Source: Chaetoderma sp. LZ-2023a
Taxonomy: Eukaryota; Mollusca; Caudofoveata; Chaetodermatida; Chaetodermatidae
NCBI GenBank assembly: GCA_034401795.1
Contig: CM067367.1
Coordinates: 35,502,880 to 35,566,879, forward strand
Reading direction: 5' to 3'
Length of the DNA stretch: 64,000 nt
In this document: in pieces, positions 11,621-22,984 of the stretch
How positions within the stretch are numbered: position 1 is the stretch's first letter
Layout: each line of letters starts with the position of its first letter
Translations under genes and position numbers: made by a program
The notes under the pieces: model-generated
Told to the model about the DNA's origin: nothing
What the model saw: only the letters and a program-made list of their open reading frames with translations
The model's database searches: none

Positions 11621-12240
11621 ACGCGGCTGTTACCTCTTGCACTAACAGGCAGCATCTAGGTAGCCAGAGCCTGTGCGAGGCATGTCCCTCTCATAACATC
11701 AGGAATCTTTTTCATTTGTATCATGAAGGTATAATAACTTATATTAAGTTAACCAGTGCCCACGTTATATGAATGCCTCCCTTGTGGGGATACCTCTGCG
11801 ACTTTACGAGTCCGTGTGGTACCTCCAGTGACCCCACATGCAAAGTACATTAGCTAGCTCTACTTTATGTATTATAATATATGCTCATTTACTGTCAAAC
11901 GATCTACCTCTGCTTGACAAAACTGTTATTTTCTGTTATATATCATTCCCCATAGTTAAATTGATATGGAAAGACATACTCATGACACAAATAGTTGGGC
12001 TGACACCATGCAGTTCAATCTTAGCGGCAATGGTCGCACGGCCCCACCGGAACAATTGAGTTCCACCGGCCTTAGGAACTTCGCAGAGTGACATTCCATG
12101 GGATCCAGAAGCCTGAGACTCAGAGCTAACCAGCCCCCTCGTTCATCGTGCACGTATGGCACGACGGGTGATTACTTCATGCCGGAATGACCCGACGATA
12201 GCCAGCGAGCTACATTTGCAGTGTCACTATGGCATGATAG

Positions 12241-12554
12241 TATTTCTCTTTACCAGCATTCATACTCAGAATCTAGGATGCGAGGTATAATTGACTCTTG
12301 AGGCATTGGTGTATTTGGTACTAGCTCCCACATTCTCCAGATTCACGTCTGCCACATCGCCAAATGGAATGATTTTCTTCAGGTCGGTTATCTGTGACTG
12401 GTTGGTATAATGCAAATCGGTTCATGATGCTATACTGAATACTGATACCTATCCTACAGGTTCATTTTTGCTTCTCATGACTCCCAACAGCATATGAGCT
12501 GTGGCCGTCTGAACCTGTTGTTATCTTCCGGGAACACTGCGTTCCAGATGTGTT
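12241..12554. other. No gene seen
   Basis: Between the end of detectable repeat X and the TGCG microsatellite. No convincing coding or repeat signal. Confidence 0.5.
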
Positions 12555-12557
12555 GAG

Positions 12558-12558
12558 G

Positions 12559-12610
<52 letters not shown>

Positions 12611-12673
12611 TCCGTGCGTGCGTGCGTGCGTGCGTGCGTGCGTGAGTGAGTGAGTGCGTGCGTGCGTGCGTGC
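12558..12673 (+). repeat. (TGCG)n microsatellite
   Basis: About 28 near-perfect 4-base units, with a few TCCG and TGAG interruptions. On the minus strand it reads as an endless Ala-Arg-Thr-His repeat, which is an artefact of the array. Confidence 0.95.
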
Positions 12674-12938
12674 TTTCCACACTCGTCTCTGCTTGGCTCC
12701 CACTTACATCGATCCCTGCCCAGCCTCAGGAGATGGGTTGGTGTGTCAGATCTCTTCCTACTGCTGAAGCTAGGCTAGGCTAGTTGTGAGGGCTTATGGG
12801 GGTTCACGAGGGCCTGCTCATCTCCATCAAGCTGGGCTCAGTTTGCTAGGCTCGAGCCCAGTTTGCCATAGCTGATCGGACTCTCAAGAGATGGGTGCTA
12901 AGTGGGCATACGGCGCAACAGTCCATGCATGAGCCATG

Positions 12939-12940
<2 letters not shown>
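12674..12940. other. No gene seen
   Basis: GC-richer spacer between two microsatellites. It contains a small GCTAGGCTAGGCTAG repeat near 12,769. No coding signal. Confidence 0.45.

Positions 12941-12990
<50 letters not shown>
12941..12990 (+). repeat. (CT)n microsatellite
   Basis: About 25 uninterrupted CT dinucleotides. Confidence 0.95.
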
Positions 12991-12996
<6 letters not shown>

Positions 12997-13102
12997 CACA
13001 CTTCATCGAGAAGCTTCTACTGCTGGCTGAATCCTGAGAATAACAATAATAGATAATGATAATACTACTACTACTAACAATTATCAAAGCAAAATAAATA
13101 AC

Positions 13103-13120
13103 TTTGAATTTGAATTTGAA
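13103..13120 (+). repeat. TTTGAA 3' tail of a LINE
   Basis: A short run of TTTGAATTTGAATTTGAA. Such hexamer tails end many CR1/L2/Jockey-group LINEs, so this probably marks the 3' end of a LINE fragment whose body is not recognisable upstream. Confidence 0.45.
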
Positions 13121-13139
13121 CTAGCAAACGTAAACTTCT

Positions 13140-13375
13140 ATCTGCGCTCTACATAAATGACCTGCCTAAACTAATACAGTCATCTAGTTTTTATCTTTAT
13201 GCAGATCACACAAAGATTTTCAAGCACATTACAAACAATCTGATTATGATGACCTGCAATCAGATCTGAGAAGTCTGGAAATGTGGTCAAAACATGGATG
13301 TTAAAATCCCACTATGATAAATGTAATGTATTATCCATTGGTAGAGGTACAAAACAGAATTTCCAATACAAACTT
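13140..13375 (+). pseudogene. CR1-like reverse transcriptase fragment
   Basis: The translation carries YINDLPKLIQ, then YADHTKIFKHI in the position of the catalytic (F/Y)ADDTKI box, then SDLRSLEMWSK and CNVLSIGR, the usual order after the RT active site in CR1-type LINEs. The second catalytic Asp reads as His, and at least one frame shift is needed near 13,265. It stops abruptly where endonuclease sequence of another CR1 copy begins (about 13,385), so it is a truncated piece fused to a second element. Confidence 0.7.
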
Positions 13376-13384
13376 GAATGTGAA

Positions 13385-16300
13385 AATGCTAACCATGCAG
13401 ATAGTCTGATCAACAAAAAAGCTGAACTGGAAATATTAGTACACGAGACTCTTCCTGACATTATATTAATTACAGAAGTGTTACCTAAAAACACAAACAT
13501 AAACATTAGCTAAATACAAATTGCTGAATATAAACTCTCACTGAATAGTAACCCGTCAAGAGGTGTCCTGATTTATACTCATGAATCAATAAATACCAAG
13601 GACTGTGATACATTAAATACTCATTGCTTCAATGAGTCAGTGTGGACATCTTGGATCTCACAACAAAAAGAAACAATCCTTGTTGGATGCATTTATAGAC
13701 GTCCAAACTCGGACGGCCCAAACAACAAGAATCTGCTAAACATGGTAGGTGAGGTTGGCGCTGACCACATTCTTATAGTAGGAGACTTCAATTTCAGTAG
13801 AATTAACTGGAGCACTGGACTTTCAACTAATGGAGAGGAAGATGCATTTCTGGATTCTACTAATAATATTTTGCTACAACAACTGGTTACTAAACCAACA
13901 AGGCAGAGAATAAATCAGAAATCTAATCTACTAGATCTCATCTTAGTAAACAACAGAAACATTGTCCATGAAATAACCCACCTACCGCCTCTAGGTAAAA
14001 GTGATCACAACATTCTCCAAATTTCACTGCACCCGAACATTTTCAGCCAATCCAAACAGACAACTAAATCCAAACCACTATTGAATAAAGGTAGGTATGC
14101 TGAAATGCGAACAGAGTTAGGAATAATGGACTGGCAGGATCTGAATGAACTCGGTACAAATGAAGCATGGAACCTATTACACAGAAAATTAACCACTATG
14201 AAAGAGCAATATATTCCTACCTCTAAGCAACAGGGCAGAAAGAAACATCTCTGGATTGACCACACCGCATCACAGTCACTTACACTATAGAACCGAGCCT
14301 ACAAAAAATATAATAAAACTAGAGGACATTTACTGAAGTAACTGTAAATCTTCGATGTATGGCCATGAAGAAATGGTATAAGGCCTCTTCTAATAAAGAG
14401 ATGAAATATGGTGTGTTTTCTAACATGATGAAAGACAGGTAACTTACGCCAAACAAGAAAATTGGAAAGATTTGTCCGTGAATGACCTTGACCCCAAGGG
14501 AGATATTTAAATTTTCATCAGAAATTATTTAGATCTCTGAAGGCTCTAGAATCTGGCCAGGTTTGAAGAGAATTGGAAGAAAACTATAGGAGATAACACT
14601 GTTTCAATATTGCTCCCATAGGTTTACTATGGGGATATGTGGCAGCCAAAAGCTGATTTTCTCGAAAACTGTTGGTCAGATCAACCTCAAATTTGACACC
14701 ATATCAACGTAATATGAGATCTAGCAGTTCACTCATTTTGGCGGGCATTTTGAAAAAAATATTTTTGAAATTTTTTTATTTTTTCACCGCGAGTTCATTT
14801 CTGGCAAAAATTAGTTTTGCTCATTTTGACCCAAAAAAGTTCGTCTGGCCGTCATTTTTCCCAAAAAAATTAAAAAGAAAAATGGTTCACAAATTTTTTT
14901 TTCATTTCCATCCCGAGTTCATTTATGCAAAAAACGAAAACTGGTATTTTGGGCCAAAATTTTTTCAAAAATAATCATCAGTGGCAACATCCTACACAAG
15001 TATGGGAGTGCTCCAATCAAATGTAGTAGCACTTCAAACATCCATTTGAAATCCCCATACATTTCTTATGGGAGTTTTTTCCATGCATTGTGGGGTCAAA
15101 GGTCTGACGGCCATTTTGAAAAAACTAATTTTTCAAAAACAAATGGCCAGTTGTAACATCGTCAGCAAGTTTGGTAGTGATCCGTTCAAAACTCTGGCTG
15201 TAGTACCACTTCAAAGATTAGTTTTGAACTGCAGATTATGAGCTTTACAAGACTGCCAGAAACACAGCTACATCATCCATCCGAGGAGCCAAACAGTCCT
15301 CCGAATGAAAAGTGGCGTCTGAAAGTAAAAATAACCCTAAAGCATTTTGGAACTATGTAAAAAGCAAAACAACTCTACATGAATTGATTAGTCATCTCCG
15401 TAACCCAGATACTGGCACCATTAGCACAGATGACAAAGAAAAAACAAATATCCTCAACAACTTCTTCTCAAGTATCTTCACTTCTGAGGACTTGTAGAAT
15501 AAACCAAGTATCAGCAATAGGGCCACCAGCACTATTTTAGACAGTATATTAATAACACCTATGGCTATTGAGAAAAAACTGAAAGCCCTCAATCCAAATA
15601 AAAGCAATGCCCAGACGAAATTCCAGTGAGAATACTAATTGAAGTAGCCATGGAAATTAGTGTACCTTTATGCATCATCTTTAACAAATCTCTCGAAGAA
15701 GGTGTACTACCAAAGATCTGGAAATTGGCAAATGTGTGCTGCATATACAAGAAAGGTTAAAAAACTGATCCAAATAACTACAGACCAATTAGCCTTACCT
15801 GCACCCTGTGCAAGGTCCTTGAGTCACTTGTTAGGGACAGTATCGTACACTTTTTGGAAGAAGCCAACCTATTCTCTACATGCCAGCACGGTTTCAGCCA
15901 TAACAGATCATGCAAAACTCAACTGCTTGAGTATCTCGAATACACAATGACTAAACTTGATGCAAAAGAATATGTTGACGCTGTATATCTGGGTTTCTCC
16001 AAGGCTTTCGATACAGTACCACATAAAAGACTCCAATCAAAATTGCAAAGCTACAGTATAGGAAATAAAGTGACCAAGTGGATAGAAAACTAGAAGACAA
16101 TGAGTAAGAATTAATGATACAACATCAGATTGGGCGGGTGTAACCAGTGGCATACCACAAGGAAGTGTTCTTGGGCCTGTCCTTTTTCTAATTTACATAA
16201 ATGATCTACCAGAATCACTAACCTGCAACTGCAAAATATTTGCCGATGACACGAAAATATATGGAGACCCATCCACCAATGACATCCAAGATAATATAGA

Positions 16301-17048
16301 CAAGGTATGCGAGTGGTCGCAGGCATGGCAACTAGGCTTCAATACAAGTAAAACGCATGTCTTACTTTTTGGCAGTAACAGTTCCCGAATCCAATACTCT
16401 ATGACAACTGGTACTTCCCACATACAGCCAATATCTACATCACAGCTAGAAAAGGATTTGGGAGTGCATATCGACACAGACCTTTCTTTTGATACACACA
16501 TAAATAACATCGTAGACAGTAGAGTAGGAATAATCAAAAGGACTTTTTCCTGTATAGAGCCATCTACACTTACTTTACTCTACAAATCTTTAGTAAGACC
16601 TCTTCTTGAATACTGTACCTCGGCATGATCACCAAGATTTAAACGACAATCCCAGCTATTAGAAAGAGTACAACGTCGGGCAACTAGGTTATTACCGCAA
16701 ATTAGAGACTACAACTACACAGAAAGACTCACAACCCTAAATCTAATGTCATTGAAATACAGAAGATTTCGAGGAGACTTAATCGAAAGATACAAAATCC
16801 TTAATGATATGTACAACATTGACAAAACCAGCTTCTTCGAACGCTCCACTAATACACACACTAGAGGACCTAAGTTCAAGCTAAACATTAAATGCAGCAC
16901 TAAGGATATTCACAAAAACGGTTTCTCTAACAGAGTGGTACTCTATTGGAATTCACTGCCAGCAACAGATATAGAGGCACCAACGGTTGAATCCGTCAAA
17001 AGTAAACTAGACAAGCATTTCAAAGAAAAGCTGCATGATTTTGACTAA
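13385..17048 (+). pseudogene. CR1-type LINE, endonuclease-reverse transcriptase, decayed and interrupted
   Basis: The endonuclease starts with the CR1 signature ADSLINKKAEL and ITEVLPKN (about 13,400-13,490) and continues with CIYRRPNSD, VGDFNFSRINW and GKSDHNIL (13,665-14,020). After the Y insertion it resumes at 15,232 with DYELYKTARN and FWNYVKSKT. The RT shows NYRPISLT, FSKAFDTVPHKRL, GIPQGSVLGPVLF and the catalytic FADDTKIY (about 16,240-16,265), then LGVHIDTDLSFDTHI, the CR1 C-terminal box RRFRGDLIERYKIL and FSNRVVLYWNSLP, ending at the stop near 17,048. Several in-frame stops (for example near 13,511, 14,287, 15,495, 15,758, 16,092 and 16,626) and frame changes show that it is dead. 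Catalytic residues are still readable, so decay is moderate. Confidence 0.9.
14325..15231 (+). repeat. Noncoding element Y inserted in the CR1 copy
   Basis: CR1 coding sequence breaks off after the AYKKYNKT motif and resumes at DYELYKTARN. The intervening 0.9 kb matches the reverse complement of 42,460-43,600, for example the blocks around AAGAAATGGTATAAGGCCTC, GTGAATGACCTTGACCCC and the repeated CCATGCATTGTGGGGTCAAA. It has no coding potential and is rich in poly-T and GGCCATTTTGA motifs. It is clearly a separate mobile or amplified sequence; its class is unknown. Confidence 0.8.
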
Positions 17049-17484
17049 ACATGATTTGCATAAAGAGACACTAGTGTAGAGAAGGAGACTCGGATATCGA
17101 TAAACACATTGAACAGGCCATATGCTTATCAGACCATCACAAAGTCATACTGCAATTCTGCCAATACAGTGGACTGATTTTGGAGTAGCATACACAGGAA
17201 CATGCTCGGTAGCGATTCCAATTACCAGTAGATAATCGCTGCTCCCACGTCCGTTCTTTGTGGTTGCATGAAGAGACACTTGCATAGAGGGTGGGACTCG
17301 GATGGCGATCAGCACAGAGAATGAAAACAACAGCAATTAGACCAACCACGGCCTCCACAAGTGAACATGCAAACAAATGCTAGACGCAGCATGGTGTGAC
17401 CACGAGTGTAGGCGGTACACCACAGCTGATGCGGGAATACCCATCCGCATCATAGCATTTCCCAAAACACAGGTAAACTTTAAA
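17049..17484 (+). repeat. CR1 3' flank with imperfect 0.2-kb duplication
   Basis: Just after the CR1 stop, the block at about 17,050-17,160 (GCATAAAGAGACACT and onward) recurs imperfectly at about 17,262-17,350. It is probably a 3' UTR or flanking duplication. No coding signal. Confidence 0.5.
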
Positions 17485-17700
17485 ATCTAATGTCACTGAT
17501 ATACTGACGGTTTCGAGGAGACTTAATTGAGCGACAATGGTCAAATCATTCAAATACAAACTAGATAGATCTATTTCCAAGAACAATCTTTTGAATTGAA
17601 CTGAGCTAGCCATACGATAATAAAAAACACTGAGGCAATAACAAGCCAATGGCTTATGCTTCGTAAAATGATGATGATGATGATGAAGAGACGGGATTTA
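17485..17700 (+). pseudogene. Second CR1 3'-end fragment with ATG-repeat tail
   Basis: 17,488-17,540 repeats the CR1 box seen at 16,740-16,795 (GGTTTCGAGGAGACTTAATTG), then SFKYKLDRSISKNNLLN, a typical CR1 C-terminus, and ends in a run of ATG triplets at 17,670-17,685. Most of the 3' domain between these boxes is deleted, so this is a short remnant of another CR1 copy or a rearranged end of the main one. Confidence 0.65.
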
Positions 17701-17934
17701 CAGAACCGAACAAATAAGTTTCTCATAAAAATTTATTAAAATGTCATCCAAAGAAGCTTTAGATAAAAATAACAAATACGATAGGCAGTTAAGGTAAATA
17801 GGTGGTTTTTTTACCACCGTCTCTATGTCCGGCTTCGTTTGAAACAGATAGATTGAAGCGTTTAGCTATGAACTTTTGGGAATGTAATATGTTTCCGTGA
17901 TAAACTTTAGGCAATTGTTGAGATGAAGTCTGGG

Positions 17935-18462
17935 GTCAAGTTCGACTCACTAACTATAGTCAGTTTGCTGGTTTACTGATCATGCGCAGTTGCTATGCCC
18001 AGTCGAACTTGATTGTAGTCGACTATAGTTCGTTGGTACCTGGTTCCCTATTCAATTACTATTGCGGAAAATTTGTAGCCGGGTACCAGTCTCCATTAAC
18101 CCTTTCTGTCGTCTGTTTTGATGACCTTCGAAAATGCTTTATTTTTGTCCGCTAATTCATCAAAAAGCATCCATATGGCATAAAGTGGGAAGGAATATGA
18201 GCTTGGTAACATTGACATACAATGGGAAAGCATAATTTCATCAAACCTACATTATTTAGTGAAATATTTACACTTTTATATGCATTTATTCGGGGCAAGC
18301 AATCGGTGTCCGCTATTTTGAAATTTAAGCAAATATCGCACTAACCATCTGAACCGAGGTCGGGTGCTCGGTTGACTATAGTTGACTAGCTAGTTAACTA
18401 TTTGAAGTTCGACTGGTATTCTAGTTAGCTGTAGCTAACTATGGTTAGGAGTCGAACTTGAC
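17935..18462 (+). mobile_element. MITE-like element with GTCAAGTTCGACTC inverted ends
   Basis: The left end GTCAAGTTCGACTC (17,935-17,948) has its exact inverse GAGTCGAACTTGAC at 18,449-18,462, and the similarity continues inward for about 15 more bases (CTAAC.ATAGT). Both ends are flanked by CTGGG (17,930-17,934 and 18,463-18,467), a candidate 5-bp target duplication. Internal copies of CGACTATAGTT and AGTCGAACTTG form further palindromes. No coding sequence. A non-autonomous DNA transposon of 528 bp fits best; the superfamily is unassigned. Confidence 0.7.
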
Positions 18463-19825
18463 CTGGGTGTTAGTGTTAGTGCAACACTGAGATAACACAG
18501 AGACTTGACCTCGACGTTCGTGTTAGTGTTAACACCAGACTTAGTGTTAACACCGTGTTAGCGGCTGGTGTTAACACCACATATTGTGTTAGTGTTAATA
18601 TCAACCCCTGCTTTTGCGTTCATTTTCACATACGTCATTAGCGAATAAAAGGGGAACAGATATTCAAATCGGCATAAAATAAGCTTAATTTACTTGATAT
18701 GAATGAGTTATTAGCTTACCTTTTCACTGGCAGATGAAAATTTAGTCATTTATAGCTATATCTAGTTTGGTGTTAACACTAACCTCTAGAGGTTAACACC
18801 GTGTTAAGGTCAAGTCTTGATGTTAATGCTTGCTGCTAATAAACAAGTTAAAGCATAATTTCTTTTATATGCATTGCAATTTAGTCTATCATCATTGGCA
18901 AGCATATAACAAATAAAGCAAACTTTACCTTATATAGCCATATGCCATCTCCGTACTTTATTGTGGGACACCAGCTAATTTTTTTGTGTATATAGTAAAT
19001 AACTCAAATAGGAAGAGAGAAGCCAGAGGTGTTATGTTTATCACATAGAGTGTTCTCCGCTCGTTTTAAACATGTAATGTACCGGGTATTATATATTAGA
19101 AATATAGATAATTTAAGTTAAAAATAAAATGGCATTCGATTTTTAGTTGAATTACCTCCCTTGCAAAATAATCGGACAAGTATGAGTTGGTATAGTCCGA
19201 TTCACATATCTGTGCTAAATTTTGAAGACTGTGTTTGCGGGTAACATTTAATTTCGGTTAATGACAAGTCTATGAAAACATAGTTATAATAAAAAATATA
19301 AATTCCTGAAGACTTGTTCACCTATTTACCCACTTTAGCACCGCATTCCAAGCTTTTTAGGCATAGGAGAGACCGGGGCACTATATGTACGTGGCACTAA
19401 AATATGTGTCTCAAATAAGTAATCTTAATACAGATTATGAGTTCAAACGCCCCAACGGCGTACATATAGGCTCTGTACTTTATAAAATTACACAGAAAAT
19501 ATAGTATTTTTCCTTTACACTAAAATCCCAAAGCTGGATTCCTGTTTGATTTAACACTCGGTCATAGGCCTATGAACAGGTGGGGTAGGGGTGAGGGCCC
19601 CCACCCCACCCCAAGTTTTTCGTGTACCATCGTGTATCCCCATAGGGCCCATAGTTTTTTGCCCCAGCCATACATTACCCACCCCACCACCACCCCAGGG
19701 TACGTTCCTACATCCCTAACACTACCAGCATTAGTGTTAACACCGCCAGTGTTAGTGTTAACACTACTGGTATTAACACCGGCTTGGTGTGAGTGATCAG
19801 TGTTAACACTAAAACTAACACCCAG
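18463..19825 (+). mobile_element. TIR element rich in GTGTTAACAC palindromes
   Basis: It starts CTGGGTGTTAGTGTTAGTG and ends with the inverse, ...CTAACACCCAG, at 19,825. ACTTGAC flanks both ends (18,456-18,462 and 19,826-19,832), a candidate 7-bp target duplication. Both subterminal regions (18,500-18,600 and 18,775-18,815, then 19,730-19,820) contain about a dozen copies of GTGTTAACAC or GTGTTAGTGTTAACAC, resembling clustered transposase-binding repeats. No transposase was found, so this is non-autonomous. It shares its left border with the right end of the neighbouring MITE. Confidence 0.65.
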
Positions 19826-19849
19826 ACTTGACCTCACCCAATATCGTCT

Positions 19850-20035
19850 TTCTCCTTCGATCAATACTCGCCATTCTATTACTTCTGATACAGCTATCCT
19901 GGATAGCTGGGCCCTAGGACTATAGAATTAGTAAGCTTTACCGACTCCTGGAACCGGGTACTCGGCTCCCAACTGCCGAGTACCCGTTTGCCATGAAGCT
20001 CATTCTTGTTTGCATAGCAACAAGAGACACATGCT
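19850..20035 (+). repeat. Left inverted repeat of DIRS A
   Basis: The start (CTCCTTCGATCAATACTCGCC) is complementary to 33,370-33,400 in the internal complementary region. GCTCATTCTTGTTTGCATAG near 20,000 is complementary to about 33,510-33,535, the surviving piece of the right repeat. Confidence 0.7.
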
Positions 20036-20999
20036 TTTTTGCAGTTGGAAGTCTTGAGATTATATTAAGTCTTCTGTGTAAATTGTGATAGCTTTGTGCG
20101 CTCTCTAAGGATATATTGGATTACATGGATGCTGCCGATGATAACCAGGTTGTATATTTCCATGTTATTCCATAGTTAAAAAGACTTAGGTCTTCAAAAT
20201 TTCGTCTGTGTCGCATGTTCCAATTTCTAACCCCAAAGAATCTGGGATGTGTGTTAACAACGAAATATGCCAAATGATCGCCTTCCTTTAAACCCCAACA
20301 GGTGATCGGCAGATATGAAATTAGGTGTTGGCTTGACAGTGTTTTTAACACGAAAATCGGCTGACGTCGTTCTCCGTAAGATCCGAGTGGGTGACGTCAC
20401 ACTGTGTTACTCGGATGTTTATGTGAAGAAAATGTTTCATTAATTCGCGCATCTGATTCTGGTTGCTGCGTACTTTAATTGTTACCAGAAAAACTTTGGA
20501 ATTTTCAAGTTTTGCGTGTTATCACGATCTGTTTGCAATGATCAGTGGTTTCAAAATTCTTGATTTAGATGTGTGGTCTGCGGTTTTACCGTGTGCTACA
20601 GCAGTTTGTTTACATTTTGTTGTTTCTTCACATATCGTTTTGGCCTTCGTTAGGAGTATAATTAATATTTTTTAGTAAATATACCCCAAATGCTATGCGA
20701 TATGATTCCTGGTTCCATTATACATCCTTGAGGATCAGTGTATGGGTGTAATATTGCCCGCTTCGTTCTTGTCGTCATAATCAATGCGATCTTTGCTGTA
20801 ACGTCGCGGGGTGGGGTGCGGGAGGGTTAACAGTTAATTTATGGTCAAAATATTTGAAAATTAATTGTCTGCCTTCCATGTTTGTTTCGTTCCGCTTGCT
20901 TATTGTAGGTTTGTGCTTATTTATAGGCCAAGCCAGCCCCACCATCATATGACGAGTGCCACAAATTCGTAAAGGTTCTGTTCAAGGACCATGTCTGTT
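20036..20999 (+). other. Leader of DIRS A, no gene seen
   Basis: Untranslated leader between the left inverted repeat and ORF1. The 70-codon open frame at 20,463-20,675 shows no recognisable motif. The 51-nt leader exon found in copies B to E is not recognisable here. Confidence 0.5.
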
Positions 21000-22942
21000 T
21001 CCGCTGTACTAAGTGTAATCTTGACAGTAGGTGTAACGTTTGCGCAGTATGGTCGGTCGATATGATGCTTAAGTTCCTTGCCCAGAAGGATTTGGCAGGG
21101 TCTGACGTGGGGTCAGGCGGTCCGAAAGTAAATTGTGGAGTGTCCGTTTCGGGCCTTGGGGGCGTTCCACGTCTGCAACCGGAGGTTTGGTCCTGCTATG
21201 CAAGGCTTCTTGCATAGGTTTCTTCCCACTATGGTGTCGTCCCTGCTGCCAAAAGTTGTAGGGCAGTCTCTCCCCATGTTTGATTCAGACCCTGTCTTTG
21301 GACAGGGTTCTGGACTGGCCACTGAGGGAGCTGTCTCGTACAGCCCCCTGGCAGTCCCGTTGGGCACCGGCCTGATGGGCTCTGTCTCTCTGCGGCCACC
21401 TCCAGGTGGTCCAGTAGAGGTAGCCGGTCCGTCAGGCATGGGAGCCATCCGCGAGGACGGCTCCACGGTTTCCTCGTCTAGTGACGACTTCAGGGTCTGA
21501 AGATGAGGAAGCTGAGGAGGAGAGGTTGCTGCGGCCTGTGATGCCGCGGGTGGAGAGCATGGAGGTCGATTCCATCCTGGACGGAACCGTCCTCCATCTG
21601 TCTGGCTTGGCGCAAGCCAGGGCAGCGGCTCCGCCCGTGGTTGAGGCCACTCTGGTACCGGGCACCGGTACCGTGATGGTTGGTTTGCAGCCAACCAACA
21701 CAGTGACGGGTGTGCCGGGCCAGGCGTGGTACTCACCTATCTCACCTGGTCCGACGGTCAGACATGGGGTGCCATTGGAACCCGTGTTTGGCCATGGTTC
21801 TTCAACCGCTACGGGCCCGCACGGTTTTCCGTGCAGGCCTGCTCCATGGACTGGTGTGTTCCATGGGGTGGCGGCGGAACCGTACGGTACCGGAGTTCCT
21901 GGCATATCAGCAATGGCTCCTAGCCGGGAGGCCGTTGCTGGTAGGGCCGTGAGCATGTCAATGGGTGACGTGTTCACGGGAGTGTCCTCCTCGGAAACAG
22001 ATTGGTCTAAGGCTCTGGCTTGGCTAGCCAGGGTAGACCCATCTGTGGTTTCGACCACGGCCGAGGAGGATGCACCCCGTCCATCGGTTGCATCGATTAG
22101 GATGGGGATCTTGCCCGCAGTCCGGATACAGTCTATTGGACTGGATTCAAGGTTTATGGAGTTGCTTGATGCTATTTATAGCAAACAACTCCTGACCCAG
22201 GGCCAGCTTCCTGCGGCCTCCAGGCGGGCGAGGTGTCGTATTCCACGGGGGGAATACGACAGGTATGGTGTTGTCCCGTCGGTCACCGATGATGACCGCT
22301 GGGTACTGGGTGTCCAGAGTGCTGGAGCAGGTGGCCCCACCCTGGCACTGGTGGACAATGCTCAGGTACACCAAGATGAAGTCCTGTCCCTATGTGATGA
22401 GGGGGTGAGGGGCAGTAATAAGTGCTGTCAACCACGCTTATCGCCTACTTCATGCTTTCATGCATTAATGACGGCCTGGCGCATTGGCAAGGGTGCAGGC
22501 GCGTGTGACTAAGTTCAGGAGGCAGATGGTCCTTGACCATGTGCGTCCGGCTACTGCTGTCAGGGAGCGTCTTCTTGGGACGCCCCTGACAGGCCCTAGC
22601 ATCTTTGGTGACCTAGCGCGGGCCATCTTAGAGGACACGGCCAGCATTGCGCAGAATCGGTTGGCAGTTAATCGGCAGCTAGAGCTAGTGCGTCAGGCGC
22701 ACACACTAAGGGCTGTGGCCAAGCCGCTGACCGGACAACCTGCTAAGAAGCAGAAAAAGCACAAAAGCAAGGCGAAAGCTAAGCCTAGTGCTGCTTCTGT
22801 TTCTACTGGGTTTTCTCAGCCGGTGAAGAAAGCCAAGAAGGTTGTGGCGGCCCCTACCCTCCCCAATGTTGCTCCTGATCGCCCGAGAGGCGGGAAGGGT
22901 AAGTCCTCAAAGGGCGGAAAGAAGGGAGCGGATTGTAACTGA
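21000..22942 (+). pseudogene. Gag-like ORF1 region of DIRS A (fossil)
   Basis: Peptide stretches such as DWSKALAWLARVDPS and DRYGVVPSVTDDDRW, and further on LLGTPLTGPSIFGD, correspond to [30 protein letters not shown] and [14 protein letters not shown] of the intact-looking ORF1 in copies B and C. The C-terminus is lysine-rich, as expected of a nucleic-acid-binding gag tail. The region is broken. Confidence 0.75.
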
Positions 22943-22984
22943 GGGTATGAGGGCTCCCTTCGTATCTTCCTGGACCGCACCTGT

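Larger units (their letters stand above)
5880..12240 (+). repeat. Repeat X, copy 3 (longest), split by a LINE
   Basis: The longest copy of X, about 2.4 kb once the LINE at 6,657-10,587 and one target-site copy are set aside. The left part (5,880-6,656) matches copy 1, and the right part (10,600-12,240) matches copies 1 and 2. Near 11,553 and 11,611 a short motif, TGTGACGGAGGCCCAC, occurs twice in tandem; it recurs inverted near 740 and 790 in copy 1. The minus strand has a 194-codon open frame (separate entry). No terminal inverted repeat or target duplication was found for X itself. Confidence 0.7.

Noticed and set aside
12462-12703. Minus-strand open frames reading Ala-Arg-Thr-His repeats
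   Set aside because: They are pure translation of the (TGCG)n microsatellite; no flanking coding sequence.
12941-12990. Arg-Glu repeat frame
   Set aside because: Translation of the (CT)n run.
20463-20675. 70-codon hydrophobic frame in the DIRS A leader
   Set aside because: AT-rich chance frame; no counterpart in the other DIRS copies.
21113-22058. Two long minus-strand frames over DIRS A ORF1
   Set aside because: GC-rich shadow frames of the gag-like region; no recognisable domain and not kept in B to D.
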